The notes under the pieces were generated by a model. That model did not search any database and was not told the DNA's origin. It saw nothing but the letters and a program-made list of their open reading frames with translations. 64,000 nt of DNA, from contig NZ_AOFT01000001.1 of assembly GCF_000348905.1 (NCBI RefSeq), positions 1 to 64,000 of the forward strand, read 5' to 3'. This document shows, in pieces, positions 24,880-32,815 of the stretch. Position 1 is the first letter of the stretch; each line of letters starts with the position of its first letter. The DNA is from Bhargavaea cecembensis DSE10. GTDB taxonomy: Bacteria > Bacillota > Bacilli > Bacillales_A > Planococcaceae. Made by a program: the position numbers and the translations under genes.

Positions 24880-25890
24880 ATGTCAGTCGGAATCTTAAGC
24901 ACGGGGATGTACATCCCGGAAACCTACTTTGATGCGGAGCAGCTGGCGGAAATGACGGGCATCCCGGAAGAGGTGGTCCGGACCAAACTCGGCATTAACC
25001 GGATTCCGGTTCCGGGAAAAGACGATCATACGGCAGCCATGGGGATCCGTGCGGCACGGGAGGCGATCCGGAAGGCCGGGATCGACGCGAAGGAAATTGA
25101 TCTCATCATCTATATCGGCGAGGAGCATAAGGAATACCCGCTTTGGACCGCCGCAATCAAGATGCAGGAAGAACTCGGGGCCCACCATGCCTGGGGGTTT
25201 GACGCGGCAATGCGCTGCGGGACGACCATCATGGCAATGAAAGTGGCAACCGCGCTGATGGAAACAGATCCGGATATCCGGACGGTGCTGCTTGCCGGGG
25301 GATACCGCAACGGAGACTTTATCGACTACCGCAATGAGCGGACACGGTTCATGTTCAACCTGGCGGCGGGCGGCGGGGCGATGATCCTCCGGAAGGACCT
25401 GGGGCGCAACACCGTTCTGCAGGGAGAAATCATTACGGACGGCTCATTTTCCGAAGATGTCGTCGTGCCGGTCGGGGGAACGATGCAGCCGCTGACGGAA
25501 GAATCACTCCGTGACGGCCTGTACCGCCTTGATGTCCTGGATCCGGAAGGGATGAAGATGCGGCTGGAGCAGCGGTCGATGGAGAACTTCCTGAAGGTGA
25601 TCCGGGGGTCGCTGGCGAAGAGCGGCTATACGGATGCCGATCTCGACTATCTCGGCATTCTCCATATGAAACGGTCCGCCCATGACTATGTCCTCGGCCA
25701 GCTCGGGCTGAGAGAAGAGCAGTCTGTCTACCTGAACGACTACGGCCATATCGGGCAGTTCGACCAGATTCTGTCGCTCGAGCTCGCGCAGCAGCAGGGC
25801 AGGCTCAGCGACGGGGATGTCGCTGTCCTGGTCAGTGCCGGAATCGGCTATGCCTGGGGAGCCATGACGGTCAGGTGGGGGCCGGAATGA
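24880..25890 (+). CDS. 3-oxoacyl-ACP synthase III-like thiolase-fold enzyme with altered active site
   Basis: This 336-residue thiolase-fold protein aligns with FabH over its whole length: FDAAMRCGTTIMAMKVA contains the nucleophile position (Cys113) and DYLGILHMKRS gives the catalytic His (His262). The third FabH residue, Asn in the GNTSA motif, is replaced by His290 in NDYGHIGQFD, and the PHQAN motif is not kept. Decarboxylative condensation as in fatty-acid initiation is therefore unlikely; an acyl transfer, condensation or reverse-Claisen thiolysis of a CoA ester is more plausible. It sits between the Liv-type importer and a hydrolase/dehydrogenase/ligase set, so it probably acts in catabolism of the imported compound. 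The exact reaction is unknown. Confidence 0.75.
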   Translation: MSVGILSTGMYIPETYFDAEQLAEMTGIPEEVVRTKLGINRIPVPGKDDHTAAMGIRAAREAIRKAGIDAKEIDLIIYIGEEHKEYPLWTAAIKMQEELGAHHAWGFDAAMRCGTTIMAMKVATALMETDPDIRTVLLAGGYRNGDFIDYRNERTRFMFNLAAGGGAMILRKDLGRNTVLQGEIITDGSFSEDVVVPVGGTMQPLTEESLRDGLYRLDVLDPEGMKMRLEQRSMENFLKVIRGSLAKSGYTDADLDYLGILHMKRSAHDYVLGQLGLREEQSVYLNDYGHIGQFDQILSLELAQQQGRLSDGDVAVLVSAGIGYAWGAMTVRWGPE

Positions 25891-25906
25891 TGAGGAGGAA
25901 AATTGG

Positions 25907-26815
25907 ATGGCGTTAAAAGAAGTGAAGCTCAAAAACGGGGAGACGATCACCTACAGGGAGCGCCCGGGTGGGGAAGAGGTCATTGTGCTGGTCCACGGCA
26001 ACATGACGTCCTCAAAGCACTGGGATATCCTGATTGATGCGCTTGATCCTGCTTATACGGTCATTGCACCGGATCTGAGAGGGTTCGGCGGGTCCACTTA
26101 CAACAAACGGATTACTTCGATCCGGGATTTTTCAGAGGATCTGCATGACTTCACCGGGCAGCTCGGCCTCGATGCATTCAGCCTGGTCGGCTGGTCGACA
26201 GGCGGCGCGGTGGCGATGCAGTTCGCGGCGGACCACCCGGAACCGGTCCGGAAACTGGTTCTGCTTGCGTCGGCTTCGACAAGAGGATACCCGTTTTATG
26301 GCGTAAAGCCGGACGGTACCCCTGACCCGGAAAACCGCCTGCAGACCATTGAAGAAATCGAGCAGGATGCCGGCAAGACGAAGCCGATGCAGGGGCTGTA
26401 CGACTCGGGCAACCGGGAAGGGCTGAAAGCGGTCTGGAATGCGGCGATTTATACCAAGCGGCAGCCGGACCCGGATCGCTATAAAGCCTACGTGGACGAT
26501 ATGCTCACGCAGCGGAACCTGGCGGATGTGTACCATGCGCTCAACACATTCAACATCAGCCCCGTCCACAACGGCGTCACAGAAGGGACGGACCAGGCGA
26601 AAGATATCCGGGTGCCCGTGCTGGTCCTGCGCGGTGACCGCGACCTGGTGGTCACCCAGACAATGACGGACGAAATTATCGAGGACCTCGGGAACAACGC
26701 GGTGTTCGTTTCACTCGAAGAAAACGGGCACTCCCCGCTGATCGATGACCTCGACGGACTCAAGGAATCCATCGAAACATTTTTGTCGGGGAAGGTGAAG
26801 CAGCATGAGGCTTGA
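25907..26815 (+). CDS. Alpha/beta hydrolase
   Basis: This 302-residue protein is an alpha/beta hydrolase. The oxyanion motif HGN (30-32), nucleophile elbow GWSTGG with Ser97, probable acid Asp246 in RGDRDLV and His275 in NGHSPL form a complete triad. No signal peptide is present, so it acts inside the cell on an imported ester, lactone or thioester, or on a carbon-carbon bond. The ATG follows GAGGAGGAAAATTGG. It lies 16 bases after the KASIII-like gene and overlaps the next gene by 11 bases, so the set is co-translated. Confidence 0.85.
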   Translation: MALKEVKLKNGETITYRERPGGEEVIVLVHGNMTSSKHWDILIDALDPAYTVIAPDLRGFGGSTYNKRITSIRDFSEDLHDFTGQLGLDAFSLVGWSTGGAVAMQFAADHPEPVRKLVLLASASTRGYPFYGVKPDGTPDPENRLQTIEEIEQDAGKTKPMQGLYDSGNREGLKAVWNAAIYTKRQPDPDRYKAYVDDMLTQRNLADVYHALNTFNISPVHNGVTEGTDQAKDIRVPVLVLRGDRDLVVTQTMTDEIIEDLGNNAVFVSLEENGHSPLIDDLDGLKESIETFLSGKVKQHEA

Positions 26816-27545
26816 GGGAAAGACGGCCATTATCACAGGAGGGGCGAACGGGATCGGTCTTGCCGCGGGCAGGCGGTTTGCGGAAGAAGGGGCCAGGGTC
26901 ATCCTGGCAGACTTTGACGAACAGGCGGGCCGTGAAGCGGAAGAACAGCTGAAGGCTGACGGCCTGGACGTCCGGTTCATCCGTGTAAATGTCGCAGACA
27001 GGGAAAGTGTCGACCGGATGGTGGAGGAGGCGCTGAACGCCACCGGCCGGATTGATGTGCTCGTCAACAACGCGGGCATCACGCGCGACGCGACGCTCAT
27101 GAAGATGACGGCAGAGCAGTGGCAGCAGGTGCTCGATGTCAACCTGACCGGCGTCTTTAACTGTACCCAGGCCGTCGCTGCACATATGACGGAAAGGGGA
27201 AGCGGCAAGATCATCAATACGTCTTCGGTGAGCGGCGTCTACGGCAACTTCGGGCAGACCAACTATGCTGCAGCCAAGGCAGCCGTTGTCGGCATGACGA
27301 AGACATGGGCAAAGGAGCTCGGCCGCAAGGGCATCAACGTCAATGCCGTCGCTCCGGGATTCACGATGACGGCGATGGTCGCGAAGATGCCGGAAAAAGT
27401 GATCGAGCAGATGAAGGGCGGCATCTCCCTCAGGCGCCTTGGACAGCCGGAGGATATCGCCAATGCGTACTTGTTCCTCGCATCGGACGAATCCGCTTAT
27501 GTGCACGGCCATGTCCTTCAGGTGGACGGCGGCATCATGATGTAA
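26805..27545 (+). CDS. FabG-like short-chain dehydrogenase/reductase
   Basis: This 246-residue classical SDR keeps the nucleotide motif TGGANGIG (11-18), NNAG (88-91) and the catalytic Asn113, Ser141, Tyr154 and Lys158. It most resembles 3-oxoacyl-ACP/acetoacetyl-CoA reductases (FabG/PhaB type), which interconvert 3-hydroxyacyl and 3-oxoacyl thioesters. Asp37 after the second strand (ILADFDE) would favour NAD(H) over NADP(H), consistent with an oxidative direction; this is inferred. It overlaps the hydrolase gene and precedes the ligase gene by 18 bases. Confidence 0.85.
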   Translation: MRLEGKTAIITGGANGIGLAAGRRFAEEGARVILADFDEQAGREAEEQLKADGLDVRFIRVNVADRESVDRMVEEALNATGRIDVLVNNAGITRDATLMKMTAEQWQQVLDVNLTGVFNCTQAVAAHMTERGSGKIINTSSVSGVYGNFGQTNYAAAKAAVVGMTKTWAKELGRKGINVNAVAPGFTMTAMVAKMPEKVIEQMKGGISLRRLGQPEDIANAYLFLASDESAYVHGHVLQVDGGIMM

Positions 27546-27563
27546 CAAAAGGAGGAGAGCGAA

Positions 27564-29078
27564 ATGTACACGGACCACGGATGGATCATGAAGCGGGCGG
27601 ACATCACACCGGACGGAACGGCACTGATCGATGTACATACCGGGCAGCGCTGGACCTATAGGGAGCTGGCCGGGCGTACGGCTGCCTATATGGAACAGTT
27701 CCGCTCGGCCGGTCTCCGGAAGGGGGAACGGGTCGCGGTATTGTCGCATAACCGGATTGATCTGTTCGCCGTCTTGTTTGCCTGCGCGGGCAGGGGGCTG
27801 ATCTATGTCCCGATGAACTGGCGGCTCAGCGAAAGTGAACTCCGGTACATCGTGTCTGACAGCGGTCCGTCGCTTTTGCTGCACGATCACGAGCACGCCG
27901 GCCGGGCAGCCGGGCTGGGCATTCCGGCCGCCCTACTTGATTCCGTTCCGGCAACATCCGTGAACCTCCGTACAGAGCAGGCAGCGGGCCGCCTTGATGA
28001 TCCGTGGATGATGATTTATACGGGCGGGACGACAGGACGCCCCAAAGGCGTGGTCCTGACATTCGAATCGGTCAACTGGAACGCCATCAATACGATCATA
28101 AGCTGGAACCTGTCGGCACGCGACTGCACGCTCAACTATATGCCGCTGTTCCACACCGGCGGCCTGAATGCGCTCAGCCTCCCGATCCTCATGGCCGGGG
28201 GCACCGTCGTCATCGGCCGGAAGTTTGATCCGGAAGAGGCGATCCGTGCCCTGAATGACTACCGGACGACCATTTCGCTCTTTGTTCCGACGATGCACCA
28301 GGCGATGCTTGACACCGACCTGTTCTGGGAAAGTGATTTTCCCACCGTGGATGTTTTCCTGTCCGGCGGTGCTCCGTGCCCGCAGACGGTGTATGACGCC
28401 TACCGGAAAAAAGGCGTCCGGTTCAGGGAGGGATACGGCATGACGGAAGCCGGCCCGAACAACTTTATCATCGATCCGGACACGGCGATGAGGAAGCGGG
28501 GCGCCGTCGGGAAAAGCATGCAGTTCAATGAAGTACGCATCCTGGATGCGAAAGGGCGGCCCTGCCGGGCAGGCGAGGTCGGGGAACTCCACCTCCGGGG
28601 CCGGCATCTGTTCTCCCATTACTGGAACAACGAAGAAGCGACACAAGAGGCGCTGAAGGAAGGCTGGTTCAGCACGGGTGACCTCGCCAGCCGGGATGAA
28701 GACGGGGATTACTTTATCGTCGGCCGGAAAAAGGAAATGATCATCTCCGGGGGGGAGAACATTTACCCTCAGGAAGTCGAGCAGTGCCTGATCGGCCATG
28801 ACGGGGTCAGGGAAATCGCGGTCATCGGCATCGCAGACCGGAAGTGGGGCGAACGCGTCGTGGCCTTTATCGTCGCGCAGCCCGGGAATATCCCGAAAAC
28901 AGAGGAACTGCTGAAGCACTGTGCCCAGACGCTCGGCAGCTATAAAGTTCCGAAGGATTTCTTTTTCGTGCAGGAGCTTCCGATAACGGATATCGGCAAG
29001 ATTGACAAAAAACAGCTGGCCATAATGGCAGAGGAATTGAAAAAAGAAGAGATGCAGCACCCGGGTCAGAGCGGCTGA
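27564..29078 (+). CDS. AMP-forming acyl-CoA ligase
   Basis: This 504-residue adenylate-forming enzyme activates a carboxylate to its CoA thioester with ATP. Key motifs are MIYTGGTTGRPKGVVLT (P-loop-like A3), GYGMTEAGPN (A5), STGDLASRDEDGDYFIVGRKKEMIISGGENIYP (A7-A8) and a C-terminal GKIDKKQL with the catalytic Lys (A10). The chain-length or aromatic preference cannot be told. It is the last gene of the Liv-type cluster: uptake, then activation by this ligase, oxidation by the SDR and cleavage by the KASIII-like enzyme would form a short degradative route. A terminator stem overlaps its stop codon. Confidence 0.88.
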   Translation: MYTDHGWIMKRADITPDGTALIDVHTGQRWTYRELAGRTAAYMEQFRSAGLRKGERVAVLSHNRIDLFAVLFACAGRGLIYVPMNWRLSESELRYIVSDSGPSLLLHDHEHAGRAAGLGIPAALLDSVPATSVNLRTEQAAGRLDDPWMMIYTGGTTGRPKGVVLTFESVNWNAINTIISWNLSARDCTLNYMPLFHTGGLNALSLPILMAGGTVVIGRKFDPEEAIRALNDYRTTISLFVPTMHQAMLDTDLFWESDFPTVDVFLSGGAPCPQTVYDAYRKKGVRFREGYGMTEAGPNNFIIDPDTAMRKRGAVGKSMQFNEVRILDAKGRPCRAGEVGELHLRGRHLFSHYWNNEEATQEALKEGWFSTGDLASRDEDGDYFIVGRKKEMIISGGENIYPQEVEQCLIGHDGVREIAVIGIADRKWGERVVAFIVAQPGNIPKTEELLKHCAQTLGSYKVPKDFFFVQELPITDIGKIDKKQLAIMAEELKKEEMQHPGQSG

Positions 29079-29089
29079 CCCGGGTTTTT
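29059..29089 (+). terminator. Terminator of the Liv-type/acyl-CoA operon
   Basis: A perfect 11-pair stem ACCCGGGTCAG/CTGACCCGGGT with a five-base loop is followed by TTTT. The 5' arm and the stop codon of the ligase gene are part of the hairpin. Confidence 0.9.
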
Positions 29090-29115
29090 GCTGTGCAATT
29101 AAAGGGGGCGGCTGA

Positions 29116-29241
29116 CTAATCTTCAAACCCGGCGGTCTAATCTTCAAACTCAGGCGACTAATCTTCAAACTCAGGCGACTAATCTTCAAACTCAGGACAC
29201 TAATCTTCAAACTCAGGCGACTAATCTTCAAACTCACCATT
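29116..29241. repeat. Six-unit tandem array with 21-bp period
   Basis: Six contiguous units begin with CTAATCTTCAAAC at 29116, 29137, 29158, 29179, 29200 and 29221. The inner four are nearly identical and continue TCAGG; the outer two diverge at their ends. On the minus strand the array would read as a seven-residue peptide repeat, but no ribosome site supports translation. A small stem CACCATT/AATGGTG overlaps its right edge. It lies between the terminator of one operon and the regulatory region of the next. Confidence 0.9.
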
Positions 29242-29278
29242 CTATCGGAAAATGGTGAAGCCCGATCGGATTCCCATC

Positions 29279-29342
29279 TTTACCGAGCCTTTACGAACTT
29301 CAACAGTGGCTTAACATTCCGAAAACAATCGGGCGTTACGAT
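29279..29342 (+). promoter_or_regulatory. Putative PhoP box and promoter of the organophosphate operon
   Basis: Four hexamers, TTTACC (29279), TTTACG (29290), TCAACA (29300) and TTAACA (29311), are spaced 11, 10 and 11 bases apart, close to the TT(A/T/C)ACA direct repeats with five-base gaps bound by PhoP in Bacillus subtilis. A -10 element TACGAT (29337-29342) lies 20 bases after the last hexamer, and no -35 element is visible, as at PhoP-activated promoters. The match is by eye. Confidence 0.6.
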
Positions 29343-29374
29343 AAAAGCGGAGTTAATCACAGGAGGTGCTTCGG

Positions 29375-30211
29375 ATGAAGGTGGACCTGCATATGCACTC
29401 GGTGTTTTCGGACGGAGAACGGACGCCGCGCGGACTGATGGATCTCGCGGCGATACAGGGGCTTACCTGCATCGCCATCACGGACCATGACTCGGTCGGC
29501 GCCTATACGGAAGCAAAGGCCCATGAAGAGCGCACAGGCGTCCGGGTGATTCCGGGAATCGAGCTGAACACGTACGGACCGAACGGTGAACTGCACATCC
29601 TCGGTTACGGATTTGACCCGGATCATCCGCTGATGAAGGCACACTGCGAGTGGCGCCGGCAGGAGCGGGAGTCCTGGAGCCGGAAGATTGTCCGCCGTCT
29701 GAACCGGATGGGCTACGATATCCGATGGGAAGACTGCCGTTCAAAGGCCGAGGGCGGCGTGATTGTCCGGACGCATATTGCCAAGGTCCTCGTGGAGCAC
29801 CGTTATTTCCATGACGTGGAAGAAGCGTTCGACCGGCTGCTCGCATCGGGAAGCCCGGGTTATTTCGAGCGCGAAACGTTTTCATCAGCAGAGGCAATCG
29901 CGCTGATCCATGAGTGCGGCGGCTTCGCCTTCCTCGCGCATCCTGGCATTTACCGGTTCGGCTTCAGCATCGACCGTGTCGCGGATGAAGGGCTCGACGG
30001 CATCGAAGTGTATTATTCCGGTCATTCCGAACTGGAGACGGTCCAGTGGTGGGCGGAGTCGGAGCGGCTCGGCCTGCTGAAAAGTGTAGGCAGCGATTTC
30101 CACGGAGAAGCGTCACGGAACCCGCAGTTGCCGGGTTCGGTCGATTATGACCAGGAGGACGTCCACGGCTGGATCAAGCAGATCCTGCCTGGCGAGGAGG
30201 TGGCCCGATGA
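29375..30211 (+). CDS. PHP-domain phosphoesterase
   Basis: This 278-residue PHP enzyme has the metal-binding motifs in order: DLHMHSVFSDG (5-15), ITDHDS, GIELNTYG, VRTHIA, FLAHPG and SDFHGE. It resembles the YciV/RNase AM and nucleoside 3',5'-bisphosphate phosphatase group, which hydrolyse phosphomonoesters using a trinuclear metal site. The ATG at 29375 follows AGGAGGTG. It is the first gene of a six-gene operon with a SurE nucleotidase and an ABC importer, under a putative PhoP box, so it probably releases phosphate from an imported compound; the substrate is not known. It overlaps the next gene by four bases. Confidence 0.85.
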   Translation: MKVDLHMHSVFSDGERTPRGLMDLAAIQGLTCIAITDHDSVGAYTEAKAHEERTGVRVIPGIELNTYGPNGELHILGYGFDPDHPLMKAHCEWRRQERESWSRKIVRRLNRMGYDIRWEDCRSKAEGGVIVRTHIAKVLVEHRYFHDVEEAFDRLLASGSPGYFERETFSSAEAIALIHECGGFAFLAHPGIYRFGFSIDRVADEGLDGIEVYYSGHSELETVQWWAESERLGLLKSVGSDFHGEASRNPQLPGSVDYDQEDVHGWIKQILPGEEVAR

Positions 30212-31029
30212 GCAGAGGATGGTACGGTTCATCCACACTTTTCTGGGGCGGCACGATCCGCCAGATAGTGGATAAGTTCAGCGCTGCCGGCCTTGGAGGC
30301 GTCGAACTCTGGGCGGAGCAGTTCCGCTTTTCCGGTTTCCGGGTGAATAAGGTGAAAGAAGTGCTGGAGGAAGCCGGTCTCGGGCTGACCCTGCATGCAC
30401 CGAGCTGGGATCTGAACATGTGCTCGCTGAACGAGGGCATCCGTGAGCAGTCCTTATCGGAAATCGAGCGTTCCATCGCTCTTGCCGCAGACCTCGGGGC
30501 GGAGGATGTGACGATCCATCCGGGCAGGATTACGGTGAATGAACGCTGGACGGAATGGCATCTCGAGAAAATGCAGCAATCGCTTGACCGGCTGGAGCGG
30601 ATCGCAATCCGGGAAGGGGTGCCCCTGTCCGTTGAGATGATGGAAGCCAGAGACGGAGAACTGGTCACCGGACCGGAGACGATGAACCGGCTCGTCCGGC
30701 ATCGTTCGCCGTTTATCACGGTAACCGTCGACACCGCGCATGTGCCGTTCTCGCGTTCCCCGTTTATCGAGATGAATGCGCTCTGCCGTGTGGGCAAGCT
30801 CCATGTGAGCGACGCCACGGCCAACCGGTTCCATGTCCCGATCGGAAAGGGCAAGGTGGACGTCAAACCGGCCATCCGGTCAGCGGCCGAACGCGGAATT
30901 ATCTTGGTGATCGAAGGATTCGATTATCTGGGTGAGTCGGGGATGCTCGAAGAAAACGTGGGCTATCTGAAAAAGAACGGATTGTTCGGATTGGAGGACA
31001 TCACCTATGAGATTTCTCGTGACGAATGA
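30208..31029 (+). CDS. TIM-barrel sugar-phosphate isomerase/epimerase-like protein
   Basis: This 273-residue protein belongs to the xylose-isomerase-like/AP-endonuclease-2 TIM-barrel superfamily. Visible elements are GGVELWAEQ, LTLHAPSWDLN, VTIHPGRI, LSVEMME, VTVDTAHV and KLHVSDA, which supply the His, Glu and Asp residues that bind divalent metal. Family members isomerise sugars or cleave nucleic-acid or sugar-phosphate bonds. Here it is embedded between two phosphatases, with four-base and 23-base overlaps, so it is likely to convert a sugar-phosphate or nucleotide-derived intermediate; the reaction is unassigned. Confidence 0.75.
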   Translation: MSRGWYGSSTLFWGGTIRQIVDKFSAAGLGGVELWAEQFRFSGFRVNKVKEVLEEAGLGLTLHAPSWDLNMCSLNEGIREQSLSEIERSIALAADLGAEDVTIHPGRITVNERWTEWHLEKMQQSLDRLERIAIREGVPLSVEMMEARDGELVTGPETMNRLVRHRSPFITVTVDTAHVPFSRSPFIEMNALCRVGKLHVSDATANRFHVPIGKGKVDVKPAIRSAAERGIILVIEGFDYLGESGMLEENVGYLKKNGLFGLEDITYEISRDE

Positions 31030-31774
31030 CGACGGAATCTTTGCGCCCGGCCTGGCGGCTGCCGTGGAGGTGCTCCAGCATTTCGGAAAAGTCGCGGTGG
31101 TCGCCCCTGATGGGGAACGGAGCGCGACGAGCCACTCCATCACGCTCCGGAAACCGCTGAAGGCCGAAAGGATGACGATTTTCGGCGGCAATGTCCCGGC
31201 CTATGCAATCGTCGGCGGCACGCCGGCGGACTGCGTAAAGCTGGCACTTGGCGTCCTGTTTGAAGAAAAGCCGGACTGTGTCGTTTCGGGCATCAATGCA
31301 GGTGCGAATATCGGCCGCGACATCCATTACTCCGGGACAATCGGCGGGGCGAGGGAAGGCACGTTGTCCGGAATCCCGGGTGTGGCGGTTTCGCTGGATC
31401 GCACGGATGCGGCGGAGCCTGATTTTGGTGCCGCGAAGGGCCTGTTTTATGCGGCACTGTCCAGCCTCAGAAAAGAGGAAGCGCTCGAGGGACTGATGAA
31501 CATTAACCTTCCCGCCATTCCGGAATCGTCCTGCCCGGGAATCGCGGAGGCGGTACCGGACTTTTCACTCGACCGGTACCGCCATATGACGGCAGACCAG
31601 CCGGAGGGCGGGGTCCTCTACTGGCTGCGTGACCGTCAGGCATGGCTCGAACCTTCACGCCCGGACAGTGATTTCCATCTGCTCCGGGAAGGATACATCA
31701 CCGTTTCGAAGATCGGTCTTGCCGCCGGTCACGAGGAAGAACAGATCACACCGATAGGGGGAAAACAGAGATGA
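31007..31774 (+). CDS. surE: 5'/3'-nucleotidase SurE
   Basis: This 255-residue protein is a SurE-family phosphatase that removes phosphate from nucleoside 5'- and 3'-monophosphates and short polyphosphates. The N-terminal FLVTNDDGIFAPG carries the metal-binding Asp pair (8, 9), and SATSHSITLRKPL and SGINAGANIGRDIHYSGT complete the active site. SurE is usually in a stationary-phase or pcm locus; its place here inside a transport operon is unusual. The start overlaps the preceding gene by 23 bases, and the stop overlaps the binding-protein gene by four. Confidence 0.9.
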   Translation: MRFLVTNDDGIFAPGLAAAVEVLQHFGKVAVVAPDGERSATSHSITLRKPLKAERMTIFGGNVPAYAIVGGTPADCVKLALGVLFEEKPDCVVSGINAGANIGRDIHYSGTIGGAREGTLSGIPGVAVSLDRTDAAEPDFGAAKGLFYAALSSLRKEEALEGLMNINLPAIPESSCPGIAEAVPDFSLDRYRHMTADQPEGGVLYWLRDRQAWLEPSRPDSDFHLLREGYITVSKIGLAAGHEEEQITPIGGKQR

Positions 31775-32802
31775 AGATGAAAAAGACGATGCTGACGATG
31801 GGCGTTGCAGCAAGCCTGCTTCTTGCTGCGTGCTCGGGAACAGATGCCGAATCGGAGGCGGGCAGTTCAGGAGAAGACGGCGGTGCAGGCGGTACGCTCG
31901 ACTTTTACACGTCCCAGCCGGACACCGATGCGACGGCATTGGTGAACGCGTTTAATGAACAGCACCCGGAAGTGGAAGTGAACGTCTTCCGGTCCGGTAC
32001 GGAAGAAGTCATCGGCAAGGTACTTGCTGAGGAGCAGGCAGGCGATATCCAGGCCGATGTCCTGCTCGTTGCCGACAGTGTCACATTCGAAGGCCTGAAA
32101 GAACAGGATCTTCTGGAACCGTACGAATCGAAAGAACTCGAAGCGATTCCTGAAGACTTCGTCGATCCGGACCATACATACACGGGAACAAAAGTGATGG
32201 CGACCGTCCTCGCCGTCAATACGGACAAAGCGGAACAACTGCCGGATTCTTGGAATGTACTGACGGACACCGCGTCAGAAGAACAGGCGATCATGCCAAG
32301 CCCATTGTACAGCGGGGCAGCGGCCTACAACGCAGGGGTTTTCACCCGCCAGGACAACTTCGGATGGGACTTCTATCAAGCTCTGAAGGATAACGGCACT
32401 TCCGTCGTCCAGGGGAACGGGGCAGCGCTGAAGGCGGTCCAGAGCGGAGAGAAAACATACGGGATGGTCGTTGACTACATCGTCGCCAATGCGAAAGCGG
32501 AAGGATCGCCGGTGGACCTTGTTTATCCTAAAGAGGGCGTCCCGGTCATCACGGAGCCGATCGGCATGATCAAGGACACGGACAATGAAGAAGCGGCAAA
32601 GGCCTTCATCGATTTCGTGTTGTCGGAAGAAGGCCAGAAGCTGGCATCGGAGCTTGGATACACGCCGATCCGGACAGGCGTCGACGCACCTGAAGGGCTA
32701 AAATCCATCGACGAGATGAACGTCCTGTCCGCGCCGCTTGACGAGCTGAGCAGCGGCCGCGAAGACGATAAGCGCGAGTTCAAGGAACTGTTCGGAGAGT
32801 AA
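31771..32802 (+). CDS. FbpA/AfuA-type ABC substrate-binding lipoprotein
   Basis: This 343-residue lipoprotein has the signal MKMKKTMLTMGVAASLLLAAC (lipobox LAAC) and an acidic Gly/Ser-rich linker. The mature protein (LDFYTSQPDTDATALVNAFNEQHPEVEV, MPSPLYSGAAAYNAGVF, DYIVANAKAEGSPVDLVYPKEG) matches family-1 binding proteins annotated as iron(III), 2-aminoethylphosphonate or hexose-phosphate binders. With phosphatases in the operon and a putative PhoP box upstream, a phosphorylated organic ligand is more likely than iron. That is an inference; ligand-contact residues cannot be assigned by eye. Confidence 0.8.
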   Translation: MKMKKTMLTMGVAASLLLAACSGTDAESEAGSSGEDGGAGGTLDFYTSQPDTDATALVNAFNEQHPEVEVNVFRSGTEEVIGKVLAEEQAGDIQADVLLVADSVTFEGLKEQDLLEPYESKELEAIPEDFVDPDHTYTGTKVMATVLAVNTDKAEQLPDSWNVLTDTASEEQAIMPSPLYSGAAAYNAGVFTRQDNFGWDFYQALKDNGTSVVQGNGAALKAVQSGEKTYGMVVDYIVANAKAEGSPVDLVYPKEGVPVITEPIGMIKDTDNEEAAKAFIDFVLSEEGQKLASELGYTPIRTGVDAPEGLKSIDEMNVLSAPLDELSSGREDDKREFKELFGE

Positions 32803-32815
32803 TGGGGGCGGTCCG

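Noticed and set aside
27933-29240. 435-codon open frame on the minus strand over the ligase gene, starting with a seven-residue repeat (SLKISRL type)
   Set aside because: It is antisense to the well-supported acyl-CoA ligase gene; the repeated start is only the 21-bp array read as protein, and there is no ribosome site or family match.
29116-29241. CRISPR array
   Set aside because: Units are contiguous 21-bp repeats without unique spacers, and no cas genes are nearby.
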